Positions 34,231-45,300 of a stretch of DNA of 64,000 nucleotides are shown piece by piece; position 1 is the first letter of the stretch; each line of letters starts with the position of its first letter. The notes under the pieces are model-generated. The model was not told the origin of the DNA. It worked only from the letters and a program-made list of their open reading frames with translations, and ran no database searches. Both the position numbers and the translations under genes were made by a program. Source of the DNA: Triglochin maritima (lineage: Eukaryota; Streptophyta; Magnoliopsida; Alismatales; Juncaginaceae); the NCBI GenBank assembly GCA_963682175.1, contig OY821787.1, positions 15,602,501-15,666,500 on the forward strand. Direction: 5' to 3'.

Positions 34231-35323
34231 AATGATGAAACAATGTATCCTAGTAGCCTTTGTCATCGTATATTTCATTCAGCAAATGTATTATCATAGT
34301 TGTCCTTGTGGTCCATCTACGGAATTGTTTTAAAAGGTAAATGAAACCATGTTGGAACTATTGTTACAAAAAATATTATAAAACCAAATTATAAACTTGC
34401 AATTACGTAACAAAAGCTTAAAAAATAACTAATCATATAATTACACTCAATACTTCCCAAGCTAACCACATCTATGGCCCACATCAGAAGCTAATCTCCC
34501 CAAAGCTTAAAATTTTCTAATCAACCAACTCAATCACAACTAGAACTACAGACTTGTCCTTTGGCACTAACTGAATGACAACCAGAACTACAAACCACCA
34601 TTGGCACGAAGCTTGTAAAATAGATCCTCATAAATATCACATGAACAATAGCACATCTATGACTCTTGAAATTTAAAATGTAATTTCAAACCTTTCTAAA
34701 CTGGTCTATACCCAAAACCCATGTCAAGCATCAGACCCCTGTAAATCAAAAAAAAACTAACATAAACATGTCTGAAAGACCAAAACTAGCCATACTTGGA
34801 CATGTACCCTAGTATCCACAACCATGGAAAAAATATGAAAAATCAGATCTCACCCGAAAGCTTGAAGCCTCCAAAGCTTCAAACAAATATCCAATCCACT
34901 ATTGGCCCTAAACCTCCAAAACAACACAAACAGGTCGAAGGTTCCTGAATGAACATATCAAATCGACACCGACAAAGATCTAGTGGGGACGTGAACCAGA
35001 ACGTTTAGGTTGGGAACAAGAGAATGTAGAACGGTTGGGTGGGGAAAGACAAAATAGGGAACGTGTATTTATGGGTAGCAACGTAGGGTTTTGTGGTAGT
35101 GTTTTTTGGTGAGGGTATTTTGGTCAATAAAAATTTATTTATTCACTTATCCCTCCATTTCTCTCCAAAATTGGAGAGAAAGTAGATTGCATTTGTATTA
35201 CAATATTTCTCTTCATTTCTTTCCCTTTCTTTTCTTTTCTCTCCTAAAGTCGTTATCCAAACAAGAGAAAATTCAACTTTCTTTTCTTTTCTCTTCTTAA
35301 ATTGTTAACCAAACAAAGCATAA

Positions 35324-36432
35324 GAGTGAAGATGATGAATGTAAAATGTAGAACAATGGACAGAACAATGGAGTGACCTTAGTTAGTGAATCATTACATG
35401 TCTCTAATTCTGAAGATAATAGTCCTATAAATGCCAATATGTCATATTATGGGCAAATGCAAGACATTAGAGTTCAACTTCATGAAATTCAAAGTGGTGG
35501 TCATAAAATGCAATTGGGTTGACAATAATAACGGGTTTTGAGTTAATGAGTTGTGATTTCCTTTCTGGATCTTAATAAAGAAAATATTAGGAAGAACTGT
35601 TTATTATGGCGTCTCATGCGAAACAGATTTTCTTTGTAACAAACCCATGTGATAGTTAATGGTCAGTAGTTCTAGACACTAGTGCAGAAAAGGGAATATA
35701 CGATGGATGTACGGGGTATATACGTCAGATAAAAGCATTCTCAGATCTGACGTCTATGTGTACGTCGTCTATACATAGACATCGATCGCGTAACATCCGA
35801 CGTCTATACTTAAAGAATAGACGTCGGCTGTTATATATGACAGACGTCTATACCTAAAGAATAGACGTCGACCATACTATATATCCGACGTCTATTCTTT
35901 AGGTGTAGACGTCGGAGTTACATAACAGCCGACGTCTATACCTTTTTTCAGAGGAATAGACGTCGTCTAATACAAACATCCAACGTCTATTCCTATAAAT
36001 AAATAAATAAATAGGAATCAGGCCTGCACCAAAAATACTGCATAGCAAACACATTCATCCTGCACCAAATTCGTTCACAAATACATACACACTTTCATCC
36101 ACATATACATACAAGCATACATGCACAAACACACACATACAAACATTCATTCTAAAAGTGATGCGATTATATTAATGCATAAAATTGTATGTTTGTAATA
36201 AAAGTGAACTTGTTAACTAAATTACTTAGGCGATGTCTATGTTTGTAATATTGGGCGATGAGTAAAGACTATTTTGCACTAGTGAGAAGGAAAACAACAA
36301 ATTGTCTCTCATGAAGACCTAAATGAGATTAGAGAAATCCCCTTGTTCTCTCAGCAAGTACCCAAACTCAAGTCAAACAACTTGGCATGCTATGAGCGTA
36401 AGACTATCACTTTTTGTTTTGGTAAAATGTAG
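35324..36432 (+). pseudogene. DUF4216-type fragment of a second CACTA gene, split by a CACTA MITE
   Basis: The plus strand from 35324 reads SEDDECKM, NNGVTLVSESLHVS and, at about 35620-35676, ASHAKQIFFVTNP then WSVVL; these match the DUF4216 region of the CACTA gene at 7611-10682 (NSGVTLVAESLHIS, RYFYVTDP, SVVLEGKWQIV). The frame resumes after 36284 as EGKQQIVSHEDLNEIREIPL and runs to a stop at 36430-36432. In-frame stops are present. It is the C-terminal end of a TNP2-type gene; everything upstream is missing, replaced at its left by the Harbinger end. Confidence 0.75.
35677..36284. mobile_element. Short non-autonomous CACTA element (608 bp)
   Basis: Inverted ends CACTAGTGCAGAAAAGGG at 35677 and its counterpart ending TTTTGCACTAGTG at 36284. 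A perfect 3-bp target-site duplication AGA lies at 35674-35676 and 36285-36287. The left half holds inverted GACGTCTATTC / GAATAGACGTC subterminal repeats (about 35755-35990). No ORF. Confidence 0.92.
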
Positions 36433-36940
36433 TATACTTTGAACTTCGTTTTTTTTCTAATCTATATCACATCTTAATTGTAACAAATAGTTTGGAAATG
36501 GTGAATGTGGCCACTACATCAAAGGTATATGAAACATATCGTCGAGTTAGGGTCGCTCGATATGGATTTACGTGATATTTGTATTTAGTTTGTAACAATA
36601 ATTTATACGTCAATTTATCTACTCTAATATTTTGTGGGTTTTTACAGACAATTTGCCTTCATATTCTTAGCAAGAGATAAATGTTACAAAGGAAAAGTGC
36701 GTTTCTTTTTTATTAGTGGCATGCTTCTAACATAACGATATCTTCTATAGAACATCTTATGATGGTCATCCAATTGACAACTTTGAGTTGAATATGTTTT
36801 GGACTGGTATTATGTGGATATTGATTATATTTGGTGCATATGTTTTTTTATGTGAAAGTATTATGTATGTGGATTACGTTGTGTGCATATGTTGTTTTTT
36901 TGTTCCAATGGGTCTCTTTACGTTGGTTCCTAGGGAAGTA
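36433..36940. other. Unassigned sequence, probably CACTA 3' region
   Basis: AT-rich, no domain recognised; lies between the CACTA gene end and CACTA-like subterminal repeats. Confidence 0.35.
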
Positions 36941-37230
36941 CAATGTAAGAAAACCGTATACAGAGGCATCTTACATCGGTTCACCTACGAAACCGACATA
37001 CCCCCTATATAAAGGGGAATTTACATCCGTTTCTAAGGAAACCGACATACATTCCCCCCTGTACTTAAAGGTTCTAAAGGAACCGATGTCGTAAACCTCT
37101 ATACATGGGCGTTTTTACATAGGACTTACGACCAACGTAAGAAGCCAACATGTTTTACTTCTACCTAATATTACGTAAGTCCTAGGGATGGTCTAACTGA
37201 CGTAAAAGGTCTTAAGCCAACGCAAAAAAT
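36940..37230. repeat. Subterminal-type repeats of the second CACTA
   Basis: Repeated ACATCGGTT / AACCGACAT and ACGTAAG-type motifs in both orientations, like the array at 6893-7340. The element's terminus is not clear. Confidence 0.5.
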
Positions 37231-37239
37231 CATTGCTTC

Positions 37240-38430
37240 ATTAGTAGGTAATAGCTCGCAAGACCCAAGAAGGTGCTGACTTGACGAAGAGTGGTGGGGA
37301 TTGGCCAAGCTGGGTTGGAACCCGGATCCTGAGATAACGTGACTCAAAAAGTGGACAGTTGGCACTGCAAAAATGCACCTCAATTTCTTAGCAATGAGGT
37401 TGTGATGACGCAAAACCTCAAGCACCTAGAAGAGGTGGTCAAAACGGGCTATCCTGATTTATGCTTGCCTAAAACATTAACGGTGCATTCGATAGACCTA
37501 ATGACATGACAAGAAACTCATAATGAACAAGGTGAGTGCAGAATGTCATCTTGCGTACGTCATTCGGTCACATACGGATTAATGATACCCGGATTGGAGA
37601 TTAAGCTTGGAGAAATTGTGGTCCCATGTAGTTCGTCCAAGAATTCGTTAATCGTCGGGATTGGAAAACTATCGCGCACAGTAAATCACCAAGTCTCGTC
37701 TTTCTTTTTGACAAATAAGACGGGGACTGAAGGCGGAATGAATGGGTCGGATGATACCAACATCGAGCATTTCTTGGACCAAGCGTTTAATCTCATCTTT
37801 CTGAAAGTGTAGGCATCGGTACTGTCGGACATAGACTAGTGGGGTAAGTGGTTGGAGTTGGATGGCATGGACAGTCTCACACGCCGACAGAAGCGTCAAG
37901 GCCTCCTAAAATACATCATCAAAGTCCCCCAAGATTTGCTCCACACCGGGTTGCGGAGGTGAGGGATCTTGTTCAAGTACCGATACATGCATCAACAAGA
38001 AGCAATGTTGTCATGAGCAGCCATCTTGTTTAACTGGGATGAGATTACGGAGCCCAAGGCTAAAGTAGTGTCCCCTTGTAAACAAACAGGCCCATTGGGC
38101 CCATGAAATTGCATAGTCATTTTGCCATACTGAGTGATTATGGGCCCTAATGTGGCTAACCATTGATCCCCATCAAGAATAGCATTAGCCTCTTCTAGGC
38201 CCAAGATATACAAATCCATAACGAAGGTGTCCTGGTGCAAGGAAAGGTGCATACTGGAGCTGTGGAGCATGACCTCGTGCACTGTAGCCGCTCACCATTG
38301 CCCACACTAACATGAAAAAGGGTCGTGGCAAGAATCAACAACTGATGAAAATGAGCCATGCAAGCGGTAATAAAGTTAAGAGTGGATCCACTATCAATCA
38401 AAACTTGGACCTGGATGACCATGATGGTGC
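37240..38430 (-). pseudogene. Gypsy protease and reverse transcriptase pseudogene
   Basis: Protease: VLIDSGSTLNFI with the catalytic DSG (about 38360-38400), then GDQWLATLGPI (about 38140-38180). RT N-terminus: RQYRCLHFQKDEIKRLVQEM and GIIRPIHSAFS (about 37740-37835). RT fingers/palm: FPIPTINEFLDELHG (about 37625-37670), YEFLVMSLGLSNAP (about 37475-37520), then HLFLEVLRHHNLIAKK (about 37370-37430). The FDDIL catalytic segment expected between the last two is deleted, and several frameshifts occur. This is the Gypsy type in which RT and protease share one polyprotein. No activity is expected. Confidence 0.8.
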
Positions 38431-38749
38431 CCCAGATACCAAACGATTGGCCAAACGTTGACCGATAACTACAAGAAGGCTAATAAAGGATTAAGACTCG
38501 ATTGGGGAGGTGGGCACGGGGGCCTCCATAGGTTCGGAGATTGGTGTTCCTGGTTCTGGCATTTCATCGAACAGGTCCGTGTCCGTAACGTCTAAGAAGA
38601 GCGACGCAGATTTATTCTTACAAGTAACAACGATGGCCCGAGATGAAATTTTCGTCGAGCTTGCTGCTCCGCATAGGTCAAACTACGTACCGAAAGGCGG
38701 TCAGATGGAGCGGACTAGCAGTCAGAAGGCGTGGCACTCTGTGTGACTG

Positions 38750-39225
38750 GCGTTGGTGTCAGCGGTGACCACGGTGATAGTTAAATTGACCACAACCGAG
38801 CTGAGCGCTCCTCTGCAAGTTGCTCTTCATGGATTCCAGCAGAGGCGAAGGCATTATAAGGTCGTGTGGGCGTTGCAAGATGACCATTTGACAAATTTGG
38901 GGCTTCAAGCCGGAGATGAAAGTGCTCTCAAGGAGATTGGGCGTCATGCCCTTCACCTAGTCGGCCAGACCCTCGAAAGCGAGCTTAGTAGTGAAGGACG
39001 GACTCGGACTGAGTAAGCTTCGTGAGGCTGCCTGCCTCGTTCTACTTTGATGGACCAAAACGACACCATGGAAAGCACCTTGCGAGATGCATGGAAACCA
39101 TCAATAAGCGGTCAGGCATCGGGATTGATTGTACAGACAATAACAATCCACTGTGAACAGCCAATCGGTAGAGTCGCCCGATGTGTAACACGGAATGAGA
39201 AGCTTGACTATTGGTGGAAGGGGAT
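38750..39225 (-). pseudogene. Gypsy gag pseudogene fragment
   Basis: Minus-strand translation gives CFPWCRFGPSK, LTKLTQSESV and TFISGLKPQICQMVILQRPHDL, matching the Retrotrans_gag domain (normally WF..F...F.....L..L.Q.GSV..Y...F, then F..GLK..I). Stops interrupt it. It is cut at 39226-39233 by the hAT insertion and would continue in the 40630-40760 interval. Confidence 0.7.
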
Positions 39226-39233
39226 GTCGTTGG

Positions 39234-40621
39234 CAGGGGCGGATCCACTGTAGTGTCAGGTGGGGCACGTGCCCTACCATTAAAAAATAAATAAATGGAG
39301 TTCCCCAAGTCCCCAACTCACTGGACATCGAGATATAAAGAAGCGGGAGTCAAAGGTAAGGGCGGGCGGCGTCAGAAGGAGAGTAGTGAGGAGGGTGAGT
39401 GTTGCGGTTCTTCTTCGGGTGGGGGTGTGGAGGAGGGTTGGGTGGGTGGTGGGTGGGAGAGGAGGCGTGGAGATTGGAGTGGGAGCGGTGTAACTGGTGT
39501 TGGAGAGCAGTGCTGCTGGGGACATTTCTGTTGGAGGATAACTGTCGGATGGTGCTGTGGATGTTGTGTTAATTTTGTTTGTGGATTGGGCTTGTTTATG
39601 GGTCGGATAACATTGCTATTCTACATTGTCTTTACAAGTGGACTACTTCATTCTACTTTTTTTATAGTAGTAATAGTTGAATCCTAAAAATTAAAAAATT
39701 TTGTTTGTTAGCGTGCCAAACCAAATGTTTGAATTTTTTTGTCACCTTTTTTACTATTTATATTGATGTCATTAAGTTTTTCAAAACGTTTGTTTTCTGA
39801 CACGACAAAATGTAAGTACTTCATTTCCTTTACAAACAGATTACTTCATTCTATTTTTATTTTATTTTTTATGGTAATGGTTGCTTCGTCAAAATTAAAA
39901 TACTCGAGGGTAGTGAGTGTAACACCACCTTCAATCAAAATAATGCATGATAAAATTGTAACCATTCTATTTTTTTAATGAGGTATGCAAACTTGTTTGT
40001 ATGTCTCCTACTAATCGGTTTTCTTTTCTTGACAAAAGAAAATTGGTCTGACTTGCTCAATTCTATCCTAATGAATTTTCAAGTGTCCAATTGATATTTT
40101 TTGAATATTCACTTAACAATTTCATTGTTGACATTCGAAATGATGAGAGATTTTAGAATGTGAAAAATCTTAATGAGTTTTTTCGTGAAACTTGTTGAGA
40201 CAAACAAGCATGAAACTCATTCAAATATCTACTACTATTGACTTTTGGTGTTACTTCTTCCCGTGGCAATGACAACTGCTGAAAGAATGTTTTCCGAAGT
40301 GACTCTAATGAAAGATAAGTTGCGTAATAGCATGAAAGATCAAATGTTAAATGATTGTTTGGTTAGTTATCTAGATAAAGATTTGTTTTTGGATATTAGC
40401 ATATTTGTTATTATAAATCGGTTCTAAAATATGAAAACTCGTCGAGAACAATTGTAATAATTTTAAAGTACTATTTGGTTGTAATTTGAATTATTTACGA
40501 CATTTTGCTTCTAACTTTTTATGAAATTTTAATATTTTTGCCTTGTATATTATTTTTTGATTATTGATTTGTGCGTTAGTAAGTGTGTCCTACCATACTT
40601 GAAATCCTAGACCCGCCACTG
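39234..40621 (+). mobile_element. hAT element (1388 bp), internally deleted
   Basis: A perfect 8-bp target-site duplication GTCGTTGG at 39226-39233 and 40622-40629. Imperfect terminal inverted repeats CAGGGGCGGATCCA and the inverse of TAGACCCGCCACTG. It carries only the C-terminal part of a hAT transposase. Confidence 0.92.
40078..40427 (+). pseudogene. hAT transposase C-terminal (dimerisation) fragment
   Basis: Reads FEYSLNNFIVDIRNDERF, then NLNEFFVKLVETNKH, and after stops LLPVAMTTAERMFSEVTLMK, DKLRNSMKDQMLNDCLVSYL. This is the conserved hAT C-terminal dimerisation region (P.A...ERAFS...........R..M....LNDCL). The upstream catalytic part and N-terminal zinc finger are missing. It would not be active alone. 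Confidence 0.85.
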
Positions 40622-40946
40622 GTCGTTGGAAGGACAATCGCCTCAAGGATCTCCATAACGAAGTGCAATCAGTAAAAATCCATTGGAGGCACAAGAGTCA
40701 ACCCACAGAGGAACTCAGCTAATTTAAACGTGATTTTCTAAAGCTCAGGGAGCAGTTCCAAGTACGGGTGTAAGCGGGGCGAGTTTTTGGCCCACCGCTA
40801 CCCGTCCCACCTAAGTTAAGCGGGTATGCGGGACAGGACGGGTCAAAAATAAAAAAAAAATTATGCATGGAGAATCCTAGACCATGCATTATGGAGATCC
40901 ATGAGGTGAGTGTCAAGATGAAAGCACCAAATGTTTGGGCTCTAAT

Positions 40947-41391
40947 TAGAGTTGTAAATGGGTAGAATTTTACCCGCAACCCGCCCTGCCTAATGCGGGT
41001 TGCGGACAAAAAATTGTTACCTGCCAACCCGCCACCCGCTTAACCTGCATAATAAGCGGGGCGGGTTGCGGTTTTCTCACAACCCGCCCCGCATAACCCG
41101 CATAAGCCGTATATTTTGTTTGATTTTTTTGTATTTTGTTTGTATTTAGCTTTGATTTTTTTGTATATAACTTTAAAAATAAACATTGATTGATTTTTTT
41201 CCTTTATTTTTGTATTTAACTTTAATAAAAGATTAAACCCACCCCACATGACTTAGTCCATCCTTACGTGGGGCCGGTAGCGGATTTGTTTTTTGACTCC
41301 GCCCCGCCCCGTCTCGCCTACCCGCTTAACTTTGGCGTGGCGGGTAGCGGTGGGGCGAAAATCCGCCCGCCCCGCCCCGCTTACAGCTCTA
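40947..41391. mobile_element. hAT-type MITE (445 bp), GC-rich ends
   Basis: Ends TAGAGTTGTAAATGGG... and ...CCCGCTTACAGCTCTA, flanked by the perfect 8-bp duplication GCTCTAAT at 40939-40946 and 41392-41399. The ends are rich in GCGGGT/ACCCGC motifs. A second copy in the opposite orientation is at 49644-50916, and a fragment of the same family is at about 40764-40838. Confidence 0.88.
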
Positions 41392-41399
41392 GCTCTAAT

Positions 41400-42343
41400 G
41401 GAACAACAGGGAAGGAATAGGAAAGAAAACTTGAGTACTTAGAGATTCTTGTCGCCTTCCATTATTCTCTTTGCCTCCTACGTATAGTTGTAGGTACTGG
41501 GTATAATGTTGTTACCCCTTAGGCTAATAAGGGTAATTACACGTGTTAAAGCAATGCATGAAATAATCATAACAAACAACATTCTCATATGCGTATCTGG
41601 TGGTGCTCTCATTCTTTATCTTCTACATGTAATCTTGTACAAAAAAATATTTATCACACCCTATAACTCATATATTGGCGGACTTGGAAAGCTCTATGCA
41701 ACGCACTCTTTAGACATACGTCTATTTCACTAGACGCCATATGTTTACATATATCCAATATGTTAGCTACTACTTGTATTTGAACTTCGGTTCCGTCTGA
41801 AATAACAATGTAATAATAGCATTTAAGCAACAAAAAATGGTGTACAACACGAACATAAATACCCCGAAAATAATGACAACAAGCAAAACAGCCGGAATAG
41901 CAACATTAACCCCCCCCCCCCCCAAAAAAAAAAAAAAAATCTAGACCACTCATATCTTACGAATATTATCAGACATTATCTCCACACAGGAGACATAAAA
42001 TACATGACAGAATAAAACCAAAGCCACCAACGCTATCATATTAACTAAAAAGTAAAGCAAAACGCCTACACGATGCAACCACAGATCCAAACGCCATAGG
42101 TCAGATCAACGGGAATGAAAATTCTAATGGTAACTGGATCATTTCCACTCTTCATATAACAAAAGAATAAATAAAATGTAATGGTAAAATATGTAGAAAC
42201 TGCAAATAATTTATCCAGTTTAATGCAGAAATTGGCTTAGTACCTACATTGATCGTGGCAATTGTTAGTTTCCTCCTTGATCTCTTACTTCACAACATAT
42301 ACAACACTAGCATATGATATATAACTTACAGATCAAAACATAA
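41400..42343. other. Intergenic / downstream region of the host gene
   Basis: No ORF or element recognised, except a homopolymer run (C14 then A16) at 41910-41939. Probably includes the 3' UTR of the gene ending at 42344. Confidence 0.45.
41910..41939. repeat. Homopolymer run C(14)A(16)
   Basis: Fourteen C then sixteen A, a low-complexity tract prone to length error. Confidence 0.9.
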
Positions 42344-45300
42344 TCACGTACAATTCCAGCTATTACACTGCCGTATGACAGGAATTGTTCTCACTGTTTG
42401 CTTTTTCGACTTACAAAATGATTGGATGCTGCTTTCCATAACCTTGCCCATATCATTTAACTGGACACCGTACTCCCGTAACCTACGGACATCACGAGAA
42501 ATAGGACTTTGCCAGTCGCCATCCCACCAAGCAGGCGGGAGTAGTGGAGTGTATGCGCATTGGTGCTTCTGCCCTCGGCAACTAAAAGGACCTGCATATC
42601 TATTCCAGACGTGACCCCAGCCAATCTGATTTGCCAAACCACCAGCCAACAGGTTGCTTTGGAAACTACTGTAGAACGAAAATTTCCAAGTTGCAGAAGA
42701 ATCTTCTCCTACAAGATGAGATCGGTCAGATAATAAGAGTTTAGATGGTTATTGGTGTGCACAAAAATGATAGCATACCAAGCTGATTTGCTACAGCTAA
42801 AGCAGCAATTAATTGGGCATATGTTGTTCCAACGCGACGATGAGCACCAGAAATGACAGCATGTTTAGCTCGTGCAGCAAGGAAAAAATCGGCAAATGCT
42901 ACCCATCTTGGTGCCGGTCCCCAGTCCTTTGCTCTGAAATCTAACTGATATAACCAAAAGGAAGGCCGACTGGTTTTAAAAAAGCGACAGTTTTTTCTAA
43001 ACGTTCAGTCAAGAAAAAAACATTTAGAAAATCAAAAACATTGATCTATAGTAACAGAAAATGTATATGTTGTTGTAAATATTAGATATTTAATAACAAA
43101 TAAAAATGAAACCTGTAAAATCCTCCCTAAACAGTTCCAAATTGTTTAAGATTCATAGACCATAAACTATACCGGACTGTTTGGATAGCCTTATATATCA
43201 TGGTTTTCAAGGGAAACTGGATTATTCAGAAAAAATACAGTTTTCAATCCTACGGGGTTGTTTGGATAACCCTGAATATACGTTTTCCGAAAATGCATTT
43301 TTTGATAAATCTACGTTTTTTTGCTGAAAATGTGCTTTTCGAAAAAAGATGTAATACCTTTTTTGTCTCAAATATGTTGCATCTCTTTTTTCTTCTTTGT
43401 TTGTCATGAAACCTTTGATTTTACGAAACACATTTTTTAGCCAAACACATTATTACGTATCATAATGTATTTCAGAACACATTATTTAAATTGGATGCCA
43501 ACTTGAAAAATAGTAAAATACATTTTTGAAATTAAAGATTTGAAACATTTAGTTACGCAAACGGGGCCTAAATTTAATGTTTTCTCTATATAGAGTATTG
43601 ACACAATTTCATATCATATCTTCAATCTTTGATGTGTAATACAGAAACTTGAATATATGCTAACACTTCCAACATTCGTATACATATGATGTTTTTCTGA
43701 GACAGTATAAGATACAGATATACCAAATGAATTGAGGCTAATGTCAAAATCTTGTGGTCACTGGAACACAATGGAAAGCTTCTTTATCACTAGAAAATGG
43801 AAAACTTTCTACATCTTAATATGAAACTTCCTGGAAACTTAATAAGATAAGAGAAATCCACTTATAGATATTGAACTACTGTCAGAAGTCAACTTTTGGC
43901 TAGAAAACCATCTAATTTTCCCAGAATCCTTGACCTACTTTATATCATGTAGTCAAAAAAGTGATGTTGGTGTAATTCCAAGGAAATGAAGGACATGAAC
44001 AGTGATAAAAATCTATAGATCCTTGAGACTAGTAAACTACAATGTAGTCCATGAAAACATATGCAAGAGTTAATAAAAACACATGGCTATATGGAAGCAT
44101 ATACGACTAAACTACAAAATGTACATTTAGTACCTTGTCGTGTCTGCTAAAGTTTTCACCTTGTGCAAATCCCATAAATGACTTGTAATTGAATTGTACA
44201 ACCTGCGAGTTGAAACAAGCATCATGAAGATAATATCAAGGGGTAGAACAAGATATTTATTTATTTTTGGCCACCAGATATTTAATTTAACTAAAACAAA
44301 TAAAATATTGAGATTTAAAAAAAAAACATAATATCTTACATTTGCGAATTTCGTGAGATCAGGTATGCTGTCCTTGACGAATGAAGGTGTATCTGAAACT
44401 AAAACTATTTTAACAGTGGTGTTCTGATATGGCCTCTTGCTCAAGGCTATTTTTATACAGTTCAATGCAGCCTGCTTCGCTCTTAGCGATCTGAAAGAAA
44501 AAGAACAATACTGTCTCAGTGATATGTAAACACTATCATCACCAGAATGCCAAGATTCCAGCAAATGTACAGAAAATAAAGAATTTAAAGCACCAAATGT
44601 GTAGTCTCAACTGCTACAACTTGTAAATTGTACATATCAAAATGAGAATAGCTAGATTTCGAGAATTTGTGGGATGTTTCTGAATTTATCGAGGCATAAA
44701 AACAAAAATAAAAAAGTATCACAATAAGTTGGATTTTCGTGAAAGCCAAACAATCTCAGGTTTTAGCTGTAGAAAAGGAAAATTTAGAGGGAGCAAAATA
44801 AGAGGGATATTTTTCACATTATCTTGGAGAGGTGAAGGACAACATATTTTATATTATGATCTGAGTACAGTCACTTAGGAACGCAGTAGGGATTTTCATG
44901 AATTTCCAGCAATAATTAAATTTAAGTAAAATAAAATCGTTTTAAAAAAAAATTAGCACTTGTTAGTACGGAGAGGAACAGAACAAGGAACATATCCTAA
45001 AATCACCCATCACTAGATTAACTACATGATGTAGATGACTGGTTTAACTTATTAAAAATAAAGGTTCACAATAAAATGAATAAATTAAATAATAATTAAG
45101 TAGCACACGGAGCAAGAGGAATTACATCTTTTGAGAACCGTGTATTCACATGCATCTTGGTCACATAATGTTGCTAATTTGACGCCTTCATGAAATAATA
45201 TGTGACCTCAAAAATATATACACTTCTCTTTTTACCTAGAAGTGTATTTCAATTTTTTAGTTCTTTTTCGAAGGAGTTTTTTCTTAACCACCAATTATTT

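Larger units (their letters stand above)
31142..35320 (-). mobile_element. Decayed PIF/Harbinger DNA transposon
   Basis: Two minus-strand pseudogenes typical of PIF/Harbinger (DDE transposase and Myb/SANT-like protein) lie between inverted subterminal sequences: TTCTCTTGTTTGGATA at about 31197-31212 and its inverse TATCCAAACAAGAGAA at about 35254-35270. Both ends are rich in CTTTTCTTTTC. TAA trinucleotides at 31139-31141 and 35321-35323 could be the target-site duplication, but the left flank is an LTR end while the right flank is CACTA coding sequence, so the exact borders are uncertain. Confidence 0.65.
37240..40760 (-). mobile_element. Decayed Ty3/Gypsy element (gag-PR-RT remnants) with a hAT insertion
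   Basis: Minus-strand remains in the normal order: gag at about 38750-39225 continuing beyond the hAT insertion, protease at about 38000-38420, RT at about 37240-37900. LTRs were not recognised. RNase H and integrase are not seen. Confidence 0.7.

Noticed and set aside
31139..35323. TAA trinucleotides as the Harbinger target-site duplication
   Set aside because: The left flank is an LTR end and the right flank is CACTA coding sequence, so the two TAA cannot be assumed to come from one target; three bases match easily by chance.
39295..39687. 130-codon Gly/Glu-rich ORF inside the hAT element
   Set aside because: Low-complexity GGTGGGTGGGTGGGAG-type sequence, no domain, and located where the transposase gene is deleted.
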